The translations under genes were made by a program, and so were the position numbers. Shown here in pieces: positions 22,470-29,302 of a DNA stretch of 31,885 nt. Origin of the DNA: Syntrophaceae bacterium UBA6252 (GTDB lineage Bacteria > Desulfobacterota > Syntrophia > Syntrophales > UBA6807); NCBI GenBank assembly GCA_002441265.1, contig DJVQ01000012.1:26879-58763 (forward strand). Direction: 5' to 3'. Positions within the stretch are counted from its first letter, which is position 1; each line of letters begins with the position of its first letter. The notes below the pieces were generated by a model. The model did not search any database. It saw nothing but the letters and a program-made list of their open reading frames with translations, and had not been told where the DNA came from.

Positions 22470-24152
22470 GTGTACTTTGCACAGGAACTGCTGGATAAGT
22501 CCAGCGAAATGAGGAAAAAGTGGGAAGATGAGGTCCGGAAGACCGTCTCCAAGTGGCCGGACCAGAGGGAGCGATGGTCCACCGTTTCTGATCTGGAGAT
22601 CAAGCGCCTCTATGGCCCGGAGGACATCAAGGATATGGATTTTGCCAAGGACATCGGTTACCCCGGCCAGTTCCCCTATCTCAGGGGGAACCAGGTGACT
22701 GGGTACCGCGGCAAATACTGGACCTTCAGGATGTTTTCCGGGATGGGGAGCGCCAAGGACACGAACGAAAGGTGGCATCTGCTCCTGAAGGCGGGACAGA
22801 CGGGCCTCAGCACCGCCTTCGATTTTCCGACCCTCATGGGGTACGACACCGATTCCCCGAAGGCCCGGGGAGAGTGCGGTAAGTGCGGCGTCGCCATCGA
22901 CACCCTCGAGGATTTTCTCGTCCTGGTGGACGGCATTCCCATGGACCAGATCACCACGTCCATGACGATCAACCCGCCGGCGACGGCCCTGTGGGCCATG
23001 TACTGCGCCGCCGCCCAGATGAAGGGGGTTCCCCTGACCAAGATCGGCGGGACCATCCAGAACGACATGCTCAAGGAATTCATCGCCCAGAAGACCCTCA
23101 TGTGCCCCCCCGAGCCCTCGGTGAAGCTCATCAGCGACACCGTGGAATTCGGCACGAAGTTCGTCCCCCGGTGGAATACGATCAGCATCAGCGGCTATCA
23201 CATCCGGGAGGCGGGGTCCACGGCGGTCCAGGAACTGGCCTTCACCATCCGGGACGGGGTGGAATACGTGGACGACGTGATCAAGCGGAAGGGGCTCCCG
23301 GTGGATGAGTTCGCCCCGAGACTGTCCTTCTTCTTCAATTCGCACATCGACTTCTTCGAGGAAATCTGCAAGCTCCGGGCCGCCAGGAGGCTCTGGGCGA
23401 AGCTCATGCGCGACCGTTTCGGCGCGAAGGATCCCCGTTCCTGGTGGATGCGCTTCCACACCCAGACGGCGGGATGTTCCCTCACGGCCCAGCAGCCGTA
23501 CAACAACGTGGTACGAACCGCCACGGAGGCCCTGGCGGCGGTCCTCGGTGGAACCCAGTCGCTCCACACGAACTCCCTCGACGAGGTCTGGTGCCTGCCT
23601 TCGGACCACGCCGTGCAGATCGCCCTTCGGACTCAGCAGCTCATCGCCGAGGAGACGGGGGCGGCCAACACCGTCGACCCGCTGGCGGGGTCCTACTTCG
23701 TGGAGGCCCTGACCAACGAGATGGAAGAACAGGCCTGGGACTACATCTACAAGATCGACGAAATGGGCGGAATGGTGGCGGCCATCGAAAAAGGATTCCC
23801 CCAGCTCGAAATTTCCGACGCCGCGTACAAGTTCCAGCAGCAGATCGACTCGTGCGAGAAGATCATGATCGGCGTGAACAAATATGTCAGCGAAGACAAA
23901 GGCGAGATTCCCTTCCTGGAAATCGACGACGCCGTGGAGACCCAGCAGATCGAAAGGCTTGCCGCCGTCCGCAGGAAGAGGGACGGCAAGGCCGTGAAGA
24001 AGAGCCTTGCCGACCTCAAGGCGGCCTGCAAGAAGGGGGAGAATGTCATGCCCTATTGCATCGAGGCCGTGAAAAGCCTGGCGAGCGTCCAGGAGATCTG
24101 CGACGTCTATCGCGATGTCTACGGCGAATACAGGGATCCGGGACTCTACTAG
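22470..24152 (+). CDS. Acyl-CoA mutase large subunit (methylmalonyl-CoA mutase family, isobutyryl-CoA mutase-like)
   Basis: Adenosylcobalamin-dependent carbon-skeleton mutase, catalytic (TIM-barrel) subunit of 560 residues without a B12 domain, which is the next gene. The start is GTG after a near-perfect ribosome-binding site. Strong family blocks: GLSTAFDFPTLMGYD, TIQNDMLKEFIAQK, SISGYHIREAG, HTQTAGCSLTAQQPYNNVVRT, TQSLHTNSLDE. By my count its numbering coincides with P. shermanii methylmalonyl-CoA mutase: Gln197 and His244 are kept, but Tyr89 is Phe89 (RMFSG) and Arg207 is Gln207 (IAQKT). That Phe/Gln pair is the isobutyryl-CoA mutase signature, so the likely reaction is butyryl-CoA to isobutyryl-CoA interconversion. 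Automatic pipelines would call it methylmalonyl-CoA mutase. Confidence 0.92.
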   Translation: MYFAQELLDKSSEMRKKWEDEVRKTVSKWPDQRERWSTVSDLEIKRLYGPEDIKDMDFAKDIGYPGQFPYLRGNQVTGYRGKYWTFRMFSGMGSAKDTNERWHLLLKAGQTGLSTAFDFPTLMGYDTDSPKARGECGKCGVAIDTLEDFLVLVDGIPMDQITTSMTINPPATALWAMYCAAAQMKGVPLTKIGGTIQNDMLKEFIAQKTLMCPPEPSVKLISDTVEFGTKFVPRWNTISISGYHIREAGSTAVQELAFTIRDGVEYVDDVIKRKGLPVDEFAPRLSFFFNSHIDFFEEICKLRAARRLWAKLMRDRFGAKDPRSWWMRFHTQTAGCSLTAQQPYNNVVRTATEALAAVLGGTQSLHTNSLDEVWCLPSDHAVQIALRTQQLIAEETGAANTVDPLAGSYFVEALTNEMEEQAWDYIYKIDEMGGMVAAIEKGFPQLEISDAAYKFQQQIDSCEKIMIGVNKYVSEDKGEIPFLEIDDAVETQQIERLAAVRRKRDGKAVKKSLADLKAACKKGENVMPYCIEAVKSLASVQEICDVYRDVYGEYRDPGLY

Positions 24153-24177
24153 GAACGTGGAAAGGGAGGGAATCGAC

Positions 24178-24579
24178 ATGGTGGACAGGAAGCTTCGCGT
24201 GATGGTTGCCAAGCCCGGCTTGGACGGGCATGACCGGGGGGCGAGAGTCCTCTCCCGGTGTTTTCGGGATGCGGGTTTTGAAGTGATTTACACGGGTTGT
24301 CACCAGACACCGGAACAGATCGCCACGTCGGCGATCCAGGAGGACGTGGACCTGGTGGGACTGAGCTGCCTTTCCGGCGCCCACAGGTATCTTTTCCCGA
24401 GGGTGGTGGAAATCCTGAAGGAACAGGGGGCCGATGACATCACCGTCATCTGCGGCGGCATCATTCCCGACCAGGATTTCAAGGGCCTTTACGATGCGGG
24501 GCTGAAGGCCATCTTTACCCCCGGCACAACCCTCGATTCGATCCTGGACTGGATCCGGAACAACGTGAAACCGAGATAA
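24178..24579 (+). CDS. Acyl-CoA mutase small subunit, B12-binding
   Basis: Cobalamin-binding partner of the preceding mutase subunit. 133 residues, essentially only a Rossmann-like B12 domain. The base-off/His-on signature is complete: Asp16-x-His18-x-x-Gly21 in KPGLDGHDRG (His18 is the lower cobalt ligand), Ser63-x-Leu65 in LSCLSG, and Gly93-Gly94 in ICGGIIP. I chose the ATG at 24178 because AAGGGAGGG lies 7 nt upstream and the family starts with the RVMVAKPG strand; a longer frame starting at 24115 would overlap the large subunit. It is 25 nt after the large subunit and 75 nt before meaB. Its size matches free-standing small subunits of isobutyryl-CoA and archaeal-type mutases. Confidence 0.95.
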   Translation: MVDRKLRVMVAKPGLDGHDRGARVLSRCFRDAGFEVIYTGCHQTPEQIATSAIQEDVDLVGLSCLSGAHRYLFPRVVEILKEQGADDITVICGGIIPDQDFKGLYDAGLKAIFTPGTTLDSILDWIRNNVKPR

Positions 24580-24654
24580 CTCTATCGAAGGCGCGGCGGA
24601 GGCCGGGGACATTCCATCGTCCCCGGCTCCTGCTCAGACAAGGACAGGCGAAAG

Positions 24655-25623
24655 ATGGAAAAAGTCAAGAAAATCAGGGAAGGGGACGTTCGAACGGCGA
24701 CGCGGGTCATCCGCAATCTGGAAGACAATATCCCCGAGGCGAAAACGACAATCAAGCACATTTTCCCATACACGGGAAAAGCCCATGTCATCGGGGTGAC
24801 GGGGTCGCCCGGTGCCGGAAAGAGCACCCTCATCGACTCCATCATTGCATCGTACCGGGAGAAGGGAAAAACGGTGGGAGTTCTGCTGGTCGATCCCACG
24901 AGCCCGTTCACCGGCGGGGCCATTCTGGGGGACCGGATCCGCCTCCAGCGCCATACGGAGGATCCGGGGGTGTTCGTCCGGAGCCTGGCGACGCGGGGGG
25001 CGCTGGGAGGTCTTTCCAAGGCCGTAGGGGATGCCATTCACGTCCTCGACGTCATGGGAAAGGATGTCGTGATCGTGGAAACGGTGGGCACGGGCCAGCA
25101 GGAGGTGGAAATCATCAACCACGCCCACACGGTCATCGTCGTTCTGATTCCCGGGATGGGGGACGAGATTCAGGCGATCAAGGCGGGGATCATGGAGATC
25201 GCCGATATTTTCATCATCAACAAGGCCGACCGGGAAGGGACGGGAAAACTGTACAGAGACATCATGATGATGCTCGACATGGCGGGATTTTCCAAGAACG
25301 ACTGGCGTCCTCCCATTCTGCGGGTGGAAAGCATCTTCGTCCCCGAGACATTCAAGGAAAAAGTGAAGGAAGTGTCGGAGACCATCCAGCGGCATTATGA
25401 CTATCTGCTGGAGCGGGGGCTTCTGGGGAACCGCGTCCGGAGGAAGACGCTTCACGAGTTGAACGAGGCGCTTCGCGCGTGCATCCTGGAACCCATCCTG
25501 AACCGTCTGGTGGCGGACGGGGAACTGGAGCGAATGGCCGACCGATGTCTGAAAAAGGAGACCGACCCGTACAGTTGCGCTGAGGAGGTCGCCGCACGCT
25601 GTCTCAAGGATCCTGCGGCCTGA
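24655..25623 (+). CDS. meaB: MeaB/ArgK-type G-protein chaperone of the B12-dependent mutase
   Basis: GTPase that gates cobalamin loading and protects acyl-CoA mutases from inactivation. 322 residues, G3E family: Walker A GSPGAGKST (50-58), LLVDPTSPFTGGAILGDRIR (the Mg/switch region with the MeaB-typical GGAILGDR), ETVGTGQQEVEI (usual form ETVGVGQSE), and base-recognition NKAD. The C-terminal helical dimerisation arm is present. The usual Val and Ser in the switch III motif are Thr and Gln here (GTGQQE rather than GVGQSE), a small deviation at a site known to matter for coupling to the mutase. It is a separate gene here, whereas in IcmF it is fused inside the mutase. It is followed by a strong inverted-repeat terminator. 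Confidence 0.95.
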   Translation: MEKVKKIREGDVRTATRVIRNLEDNIPEAKTTIKHIFPYTGKAHVIGVTGSPGAGKSTLIDSIIASYREKGKTVGVLLVDPTSPFTGGAILGDRIRLQRHTEDPGVFVRSLATRGALGGLSKAVGDAIHVLDVMGKDVVIVETVGTGQQEVEIINHAHTVIVVLIPGMGDEIQAIKAGIMEIADIFIINKADREGTGKLYRDIMMMLDMAGFSKNDWRPPILRVESIFVPETFKEKVKEVSETIQRHYDYLLERGLLGNRVRRKTLHELNEALRACILEPILNRLVADGELERMADRCLKKETDPYSCAEEVAARCLKDPAA

Positions 25624-25653
25624 TCGAAAGCCGTCATCCATTCGTGGTCGTCT

Positions 25654-25700
25654 TGAAAAACCCGGGCAGATCAGGTCGCCCTTGGTCCCCGGGTTTTTCA
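25654..25700. terminator. Bidirectional-type terminator between meaB and cobO
   Basis: Perfect 13-bp inverted repeat TGAAAAACCCGGG (25654-25666) and CCCGGGTTTTTCA (25688-25700) around a 21-nt loop, giving a GC stem core and T-rich ends on both strands. It sits 31 nt after meaB and 38 nt before cobO, so cobO transcription would need read-through or a separate start. Confidence 0.8.
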
Positions 25701-25737
25701 TGAAGAACCGCCCATCGGGAAGGACAGGAGATCCGAC

Positions 25738-26280
25738 ATGGAAGAAATCCTGGAAAAGTACCGCAGAGGAATCGTCATGGTTCTGACCGGGGACGGGAAG
25801 GGGAAGACGACGGCCGCTCTCGGCCAGGCCCTTCGCGCCCTGGGCCACGGCATGGCCGTTTTCATGGTTCAGTTCATGAAGGGGAAAAAATACGGCGAAG
25901 TCCTGGCGGCGGAAAAATATCTTCCCGGCTTCGAGATCGTCCGTTCCGGTCTGGACAGCTTCGTCATGCGGGGAAACCCGGCGCCGGTGGATGTGGAACT
26001 GGCCCGGAAGGGGCTGGAGCTTGCCCGGGAGGCCGTTCATTCCGGGAAGTACAGGATGGTCATCCTCGACGAAGTGAACGTCGCCCTCGACTTCGGACTC
26101 ATTCCGCTGTCCGGCGTCATCGAACTCATCCAGGGCAAGCCCGCTTCTGTGGATCTTGTCCTCACCGGCCGGTACGCCCCGGAGGAGATCGTCGATCTTG
26201 CCGACATGGTGAGCGAGGTCAGGGAGATCAAGCACCATTACGCGAAAGGGATCAAGGAGCGGGAGGGCATCGAGTACTGA
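25738..26280 (+). CDS. cobO: Cob(I)yrinic acid a,c-diamide adenosyltransferase (CobO/BtuR type)
   Basis: Transfers the adenosyl group of ATP to cob(I)alamin, making the coenzyme the adjacent mutase needs. 180 residues. The reversed-polarity P-loop region is LTGDGKGKTTAALGQALRALGHG (motif 18-25); other CobA/CobO marks are MVQFMKGKKYGE, VILDEVNVALDFGLI and the VLTGRYAPEEIVDLADMVSEV end segment. AGGAGA lies before the ATG. The location after meaB suggests a role in cofactor supply for the mutase rather than only de novo B12 synthesis; no other cobalamin-synthesis gene is in the window. Its stop codon TGA is also the first triplet of repeat copy 3. Confidence 0.93.
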   Translation: MEEILEKYRRGIVMVLTGDGKGKTTAALGQALRALGHGMAVFMVQFMKGKKYGEVLAAEKYLPGFEIVRSGLDSFVMRGNPAPVDVELARKGLELAREAVHSGKYRMVILDEVNVALDFGLIPLSGVIELIQGKPASVDLVLTGRYAPEEIVDLADMVSEVREIKHHYAKGIKEREGIEY

Positions 26281-26405
26281 CGGCTTCGAAAAAGTTCCCG
26301 TGCCGGGTTGCCCTTCATCCCTCGTCCCCGCGGCGTACGAACCGATATGTCCCGCTCCTCGGAATTCAGGCGCCTTGCCTCCGGAGACTTCCCCCCGGCC
26401 GTCCG
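26278..26405 (+). repeat. Dispersed palindromic repeat, copy 3 (diverged)
   Basis: Begins TGACGGCTTCGAAAAAG directly on the cobO stop codon and contains GTTGCCCTTCATCCCTCGTC, CGCGGCGTAC, CTCCTCGGAATTCAGGCGCCTTGCCTCCGGAGACTT and a GCCGTCCGG end, in the same order as copy 1. The central hairpin has decayed (GGCGTAC followed by GATATGTCCC instead of a GTACGCC arm), so this looks like an older copy. It fills most of the gap before the M24 peptidase gene. Confidence 0.8.
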
Positions 26406-26447
26406 GAAAAGCGTTCGGGTTAAAGAACGGGATAACGGGAGAAGAGC

Positions 26448-27641
26448 ATGATCAAGACCCCCCGGGAGGAATTGACGTTCCGGACCGGGCTGCTTCAGGA
26501 TCTTCTCGACGAGCAGGGGATCGATCTTGCCCTGATCGTGCAGAATGCCGATCTCTTCTATTTCGGCGGGACGATCCAGCCGGGGTGCCTGTGTGTTTTC
26601 CGCTCCGGAAATCCCGTCTATTTCTCCCGGAAGAACCTGGATCGAACGGCGAGGGAATCCTCCCTCGAGACGATCGTTCCCGTAAGGGGGTTTTCCGATC
26701 TCCGGGAAAGGCTCGCCGATCTCGGGCAGGGGACCGTCCGGCGGGCCGCCATGGAACTGGACGTCCTCCCGATGAATCTTCTGAACCGTTACCGGGAGAT
26801 CCTTCCATGCCGGGAAGTGGTCGATCTGTCCCCCCTTGTACGGACCATCCGTCAGGTCAAATCGGAGTATGAAATCATCCTGCTGCGGCAGGCCGCCGCG
26901 CTTTCCGACTTCATGGTGGAAACTACGCGCAGGTTCCTCCGGGCGGGAATCCCGGAAATCGCCCTGGCCGCGGAAGTGGAACGGGCCGCCCGGCTGAAGG
27001 GCCATGAGGGTTTTGTCCGGATGCGGGCCTTCAACCAGGAGGTCTACTGGGGGCATCTGGTTTCGGGGGCCGAGGCTGCGGAACCGTCCTACGTTCACTT
27101 CACCACGGGGGGAGGGGGGCTCAGCGCCGCATTCGCCGGCGGATCGGGATTCCGGGTGATCCGGGAAAGGGAGCCCGTGCTTTTCGACCTCGCCGCGGTC
27201 ATGAACGGCTATCACGCGGACCAATCGAGGACCTTCGCCGTAGGCGGCCTGCCGGAGGTTCTGGACCGGGGCTACCGGGTTTCCCTGGAGATCGCCGGGG
27301 TTCTGGAGGAAGCGCTGCGGGCGGGCGTGACGGCGGGCGACCTTTACGGGAAGGCGGAGGCCGTCGCCCGCCGTGAGGGATTGGGCGATCACTTCATGGG
27401 ATCGGGCAGGGACCGGGCCGGATTCTGCGGCCACGGCCTCGGATTGGAACTGGACGAGGAGCCGGTGATCTCGGCGGGAAACCCCGCGCCCCTCCGGCCG
27501 GGGATGGCGCTTGCGCTGGAGCCGAAATTCGTTTTTCCGGAGGCGGGCGTCGTCGGGGTGGAAGACACCTATGTCCTCCGGGAAAAGGGATGGGAAAAGC
27601 TGACATCTTCGGGATACGAACCGGCAGTGGAGGCATCATGA
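26448..27641 (+). CDS. M24 family metallopeptidase (Xaa-Pro aminopeptidase-like)
   Basis: Two-domain 'pita-bread' peptidase likely to cut Xaa-Pro dipeptides or peptides in the cytoplasm. 397 residues: creatinase-type N-terminal domain (about 15-140) and M24 catalytic domain (about 150-385). Metal ligands are visible as two Asp in FDLAAVMNGYHADQSRTF, His in CGHGLGLELDEEP, and Glu residues in LALEPKFVFP and VGVEDTYVL. The pseudo-substrate YWGHLVSGAEA segment fits the family. ACGGGAGA precedes the ATG. It overlaps the DUF2284 gene by 4 nt (ATGA). Substrate cannot be fixed from sequence; a creatinase or other non-peptidase member is possible but less likely. Confidence 0.88.
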   Translation: MIKTPREELTFRTGLLQDLLDEQGIDLALIVQNADLFYFGGTIQPGCLCVFRSGNPVYFSRKNLDRTARESSLETIVPVRGFSDLRERLADLGQGTVRRAAMELDVLPMNLLNRYREILPCREVVDLSPLVRTIRQVKSEYEIILLRQAAALSDFMVETTRRFLRAGIPEIALAAEVERAARLKGHEGFVRMRAFNQEVYWGHLVSGAEAAEPSYVHFTTGGGGLSAAFAGGSGFRVIREREPVLFDLAAVMNGYHADQSRTFAVGGLPEVLDRGYRVSLEIAGVLEEALRAGVTAGDLYGKAEAVARREGLGDHFMGSGRDRAGFCGHGLGLELDEEPVISAGNPAPLRPGMALALEPKFVFPEAGVVGVEDTYVLREKGWEKLTSSGYEPAVEAS

Positions 27642-28216
27642 GCGACGCGGGCTACGGCTGCCCCGCGACGGTGGAAAGGGATCTCCACCGGATCGGAAGG
27701 GTTCTCAGGGAAAACGGCGCGGACGAGACGGCCGTTCTCGCGGCGGCGGATGTCCTTGTCGACGACCGGGTCCGGCTCAAATGCCAGGTGCCCCTTTGCG
27801 ACAGTTACGGGAGAAACTACACCTGCCCCCCCCGCGTGCCCCCTCTTTCCGAGATCCGGGCCGCCCTGGCCCGTTACGAAACGGGCCTGTTGGTCCTGGT
27901 GAATGATGCGCTCGAAGGGGAGGACGGCGATCCCTTCCGTGGAGCGAGGCGGCTCCACGAGCTGATTCATCTCGGGGAGAAGGAAGCCTTTACCATGGGC
28001 TATCGGTTTGCCATGGGACTCATCGGCGGATGCTGCCGCCTCTGTGAGACCTGCGCGGCGGTGACCGGGGAGGCCTGCCGGTTTCCGTTCCGGGCAAGGC
28101 CGTCCATGGAGTCCATGGGAATCGACGTGGCGGGCACGGCGGAAAGGGCGGGGATGTCCATTGCGTTTCCCGTCCGGGACAGGGTTTCATGGATCGGGCT
28201 CCTTCTCGTTTATTGA
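27638..28216 (+). CDS. DUF2284 family cysteine-cluster (predicted metal-binding) protein
   Basis: Function unknown. The 192-residue product carries two cysteine groups: Cys49, Cys54 and Cys63 in KCQVPLCDSYGRNYTCPP, and Cys132, Cys133, Cys136, Cys139 and Cys147 in GCCRLCETCAAVTGEACRFP. These are typical of DUF2284 proteins predicted to bind a metal or iron-sulfur cluster, mostly found in anaerobes. The end RARPSMESMGIDV is also conserved. The start ATG overlaps the peptidase stop (ATGA) and is preceded by GGAGG; a longer in-frame start at 27590 would lie inside the peptidase gene. Soluble, no signal peptide. Confidence 0.85.
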   Translation: MSDAGYGCPATVERDLHRIGRVLRENGADETAVLAAADVLVDDRVRLKCQVPLCDSYGRNYTCPPRVPPLSEIRAALARYETGLLVLVNDALEGEDGDPFRGARRLHELIHLGEKEAFTMGYRFAMGLIGGCCRLCETCAAVTGEACRFPFRARPSMESMGIDVAGTAERAGMSIAFPVRDRVSWIGLLLVY

Positions 28217-28270
28217 AGGAATACGGGATTTATGGTAACGGAACGACAGAAAACTTAAGGAGGGACTGGG

Positions 28271-28828
28271 ATGGCTGTTCAGGATGACAACGCGAGGAAG
28301 GAAAAAGTGGAAGCGATCAAGCAGCGGGCCCGGAAGAACTTCACGCTCGGATACAATTGCGCCGAGTGCGTGATGGAGGCCGTTCTGGCCGTTGCGGACA
28401 CGGGCCTTCCCCCGGAAGCCAAGAAGGTGGCCACGGGCTTCGGGGGCGGCGTCGGACTTTTCGGGGACACCTGCGGGGCCATCACGGGCGCCGTCCTGGC
28501 CGTAGGGGCCGTCCACGGCAGGTCGAAGCTCCCTGACGGCGAGGGGAAGGAAGCCGTCAAGAAAGCGACCGAACAGCTCTACGGGAAGCCGGGACTGTAC
28601 CGTCTTTTCAACCAGATTCCCAACACCCTGGCGGACAAGTACGGCAAGACGCTGTGCCGGGAGCTGACCTCCCAGTGGCAGGACACGTGGCTGTGCCGGG
28701 ATCACGCCCTGTTCTGCAGGGAACTGATCACCGATGCGGCGGCGATTGCCGCGGAACTGGTCTTCACCGATCAGGATGATGCGGCGTCCAGACCGTTCAA
28801 GAGAAACGTGGAAAAACTGAAAGACTGA
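28271..28828 (+). CDS. C_GCAxxG_C_C family redox-type protein
   Basis: Function unknown; the family is named for its cysteine/glycine pattern and is frequent in anaerobes, often near redox enzymes. 185 residues. The pattern is visible as YNCAEC (Cys30, Cys33), GFGGGVGLFGDTCGAITGAV (Cys68), and a C-terminal set TLCRE, WLCRDH, LFCREL (Cys129, Cys142, Cys149). An AAGGAGGGA ribosome-binding site precedes the ATG. The N-terminal 20 residues are charged and helical; no signal peptide. It follows DUF2284 by 54 nt, and two adjacent cysteine-cluster proteins suggest a shared redox or metal role (inference). A terminator-like hairpin follows. Confidence 0.85.
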   Translation: MAVQDDNARKEKVEAIKQRARKNFTLGYNCAECVMEAVLAVADTGLPPEAKKVATGFGGGVGLFGDTCGAITGAVLAVGAVHGRSKLPDGEGKEAVKKATEQLYGKPGLYRLFNQIPNTLADKYGKTLCRELTSQWQDTWLCRDHALFCRELITDAAAIAAELVFTDQDDAASRPFKRNVEKLKD

Positions 28829-28847
28829 CGGTTCGAAAGAAGGTCCG

Positions 28848-28892
28848 ACAAGGCCCGGCCGCGGAATCTCCGGGGGCGGGCCTTGTTCTTTC
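28848..28892 (+). terminator. Terminator-like hairpin after the C_GCAxxG_C_C gene
   Basis: A 10-bp perfect inverted repeat ACAAGGCCCG (28848-28857)/CGGGCCTTGT (28877-28886) around a 19-nt loop, followed by TCTTTCC. The T-run is interrupted, so efficiency is uncertain. Confidence 0.6.
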
Positions 28893-28915
28893 CGGGGGAA
28901 GTTCTTTTTTCCGAT

Positions 28916-28943
28916 TTGACACACGGTGAAAAAGAGATAAGAA
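28916..28943 (+). promoter_or_regulatory. Candidate promoter of the Dabb-domain gene
   Basis: Perfect TTGACA at 28916-28921; the best-spaced -10 (16 bp) is TAAGAA at 28938-28943, which is weak. The position, after the terminator and about 60 nt before the start codon, supports a separate transcript. Confidence 0.45.
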
Positions 28944-28999
28944 GCGGGCATCCCCCTGCGGGTCAGAGATCGGGAAACCCGTCGCCAAGGAGGCCGGAC

Positions 29000-29302
29000 A
29001 TGCTGAAGCACATCGTTCTCATGAAGTTCAAGGAGGGGGCCGCGGAAAAAGACATCCGCGACATGGAGGAGGGGCTCGCCGGGCTTCCTCCGAAGATCCC
29101 CGAAATCCTCCAGTACGAATTCGGCCGGGACGGGCGGAAGGAGCGGTCCTTCGATTTTGCCCTCGTATCGGCATTCCAGGATATGGATGCCCTGAAGCGG
29201 TATCAGACCCATCCGGACCATGTGGTGGTCCTGGGGAAGGTCAGGGCGATTTGCGAGAAGATCGTGGCCGCCGATTTCGAAACCGGGCGGCAGGCGCCAT
29301 AG
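29000..29302 (+). CDS. Dabb-domain (stress-responsive alpha/beta-barrel) protein
   Basis: Small 100-residue protein with one complete Dabb fold: MLKHIVLMKFKEGAAEKDI, LAGLPPKIPEI, FDFALVSAFQDMDALKRYQTHPDHVVV. The family forms dimeric ferredoxin-like barrels; functions vary and none can be assigned here. The ATG at 29000 is chosen because AAGGAGG lies 7 nt upstream and the family begins exactly with M-(I/L)-x-H-(I/V)-V; the longer frame starting at 28883 runs over the promoter. Its last 62 nt overlap the 3' end of the convergent radical SAM gene. Confidence 0.9.
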   Translation: MLKHIVLMKFKEGAAEKDIRDMEEGLAGLPPKIPEILQYEFGRDGRKERSFDFALVSAFQDMDALKRYQTHPDHVVVLGKVRAICEKIVAADFETGRQAP

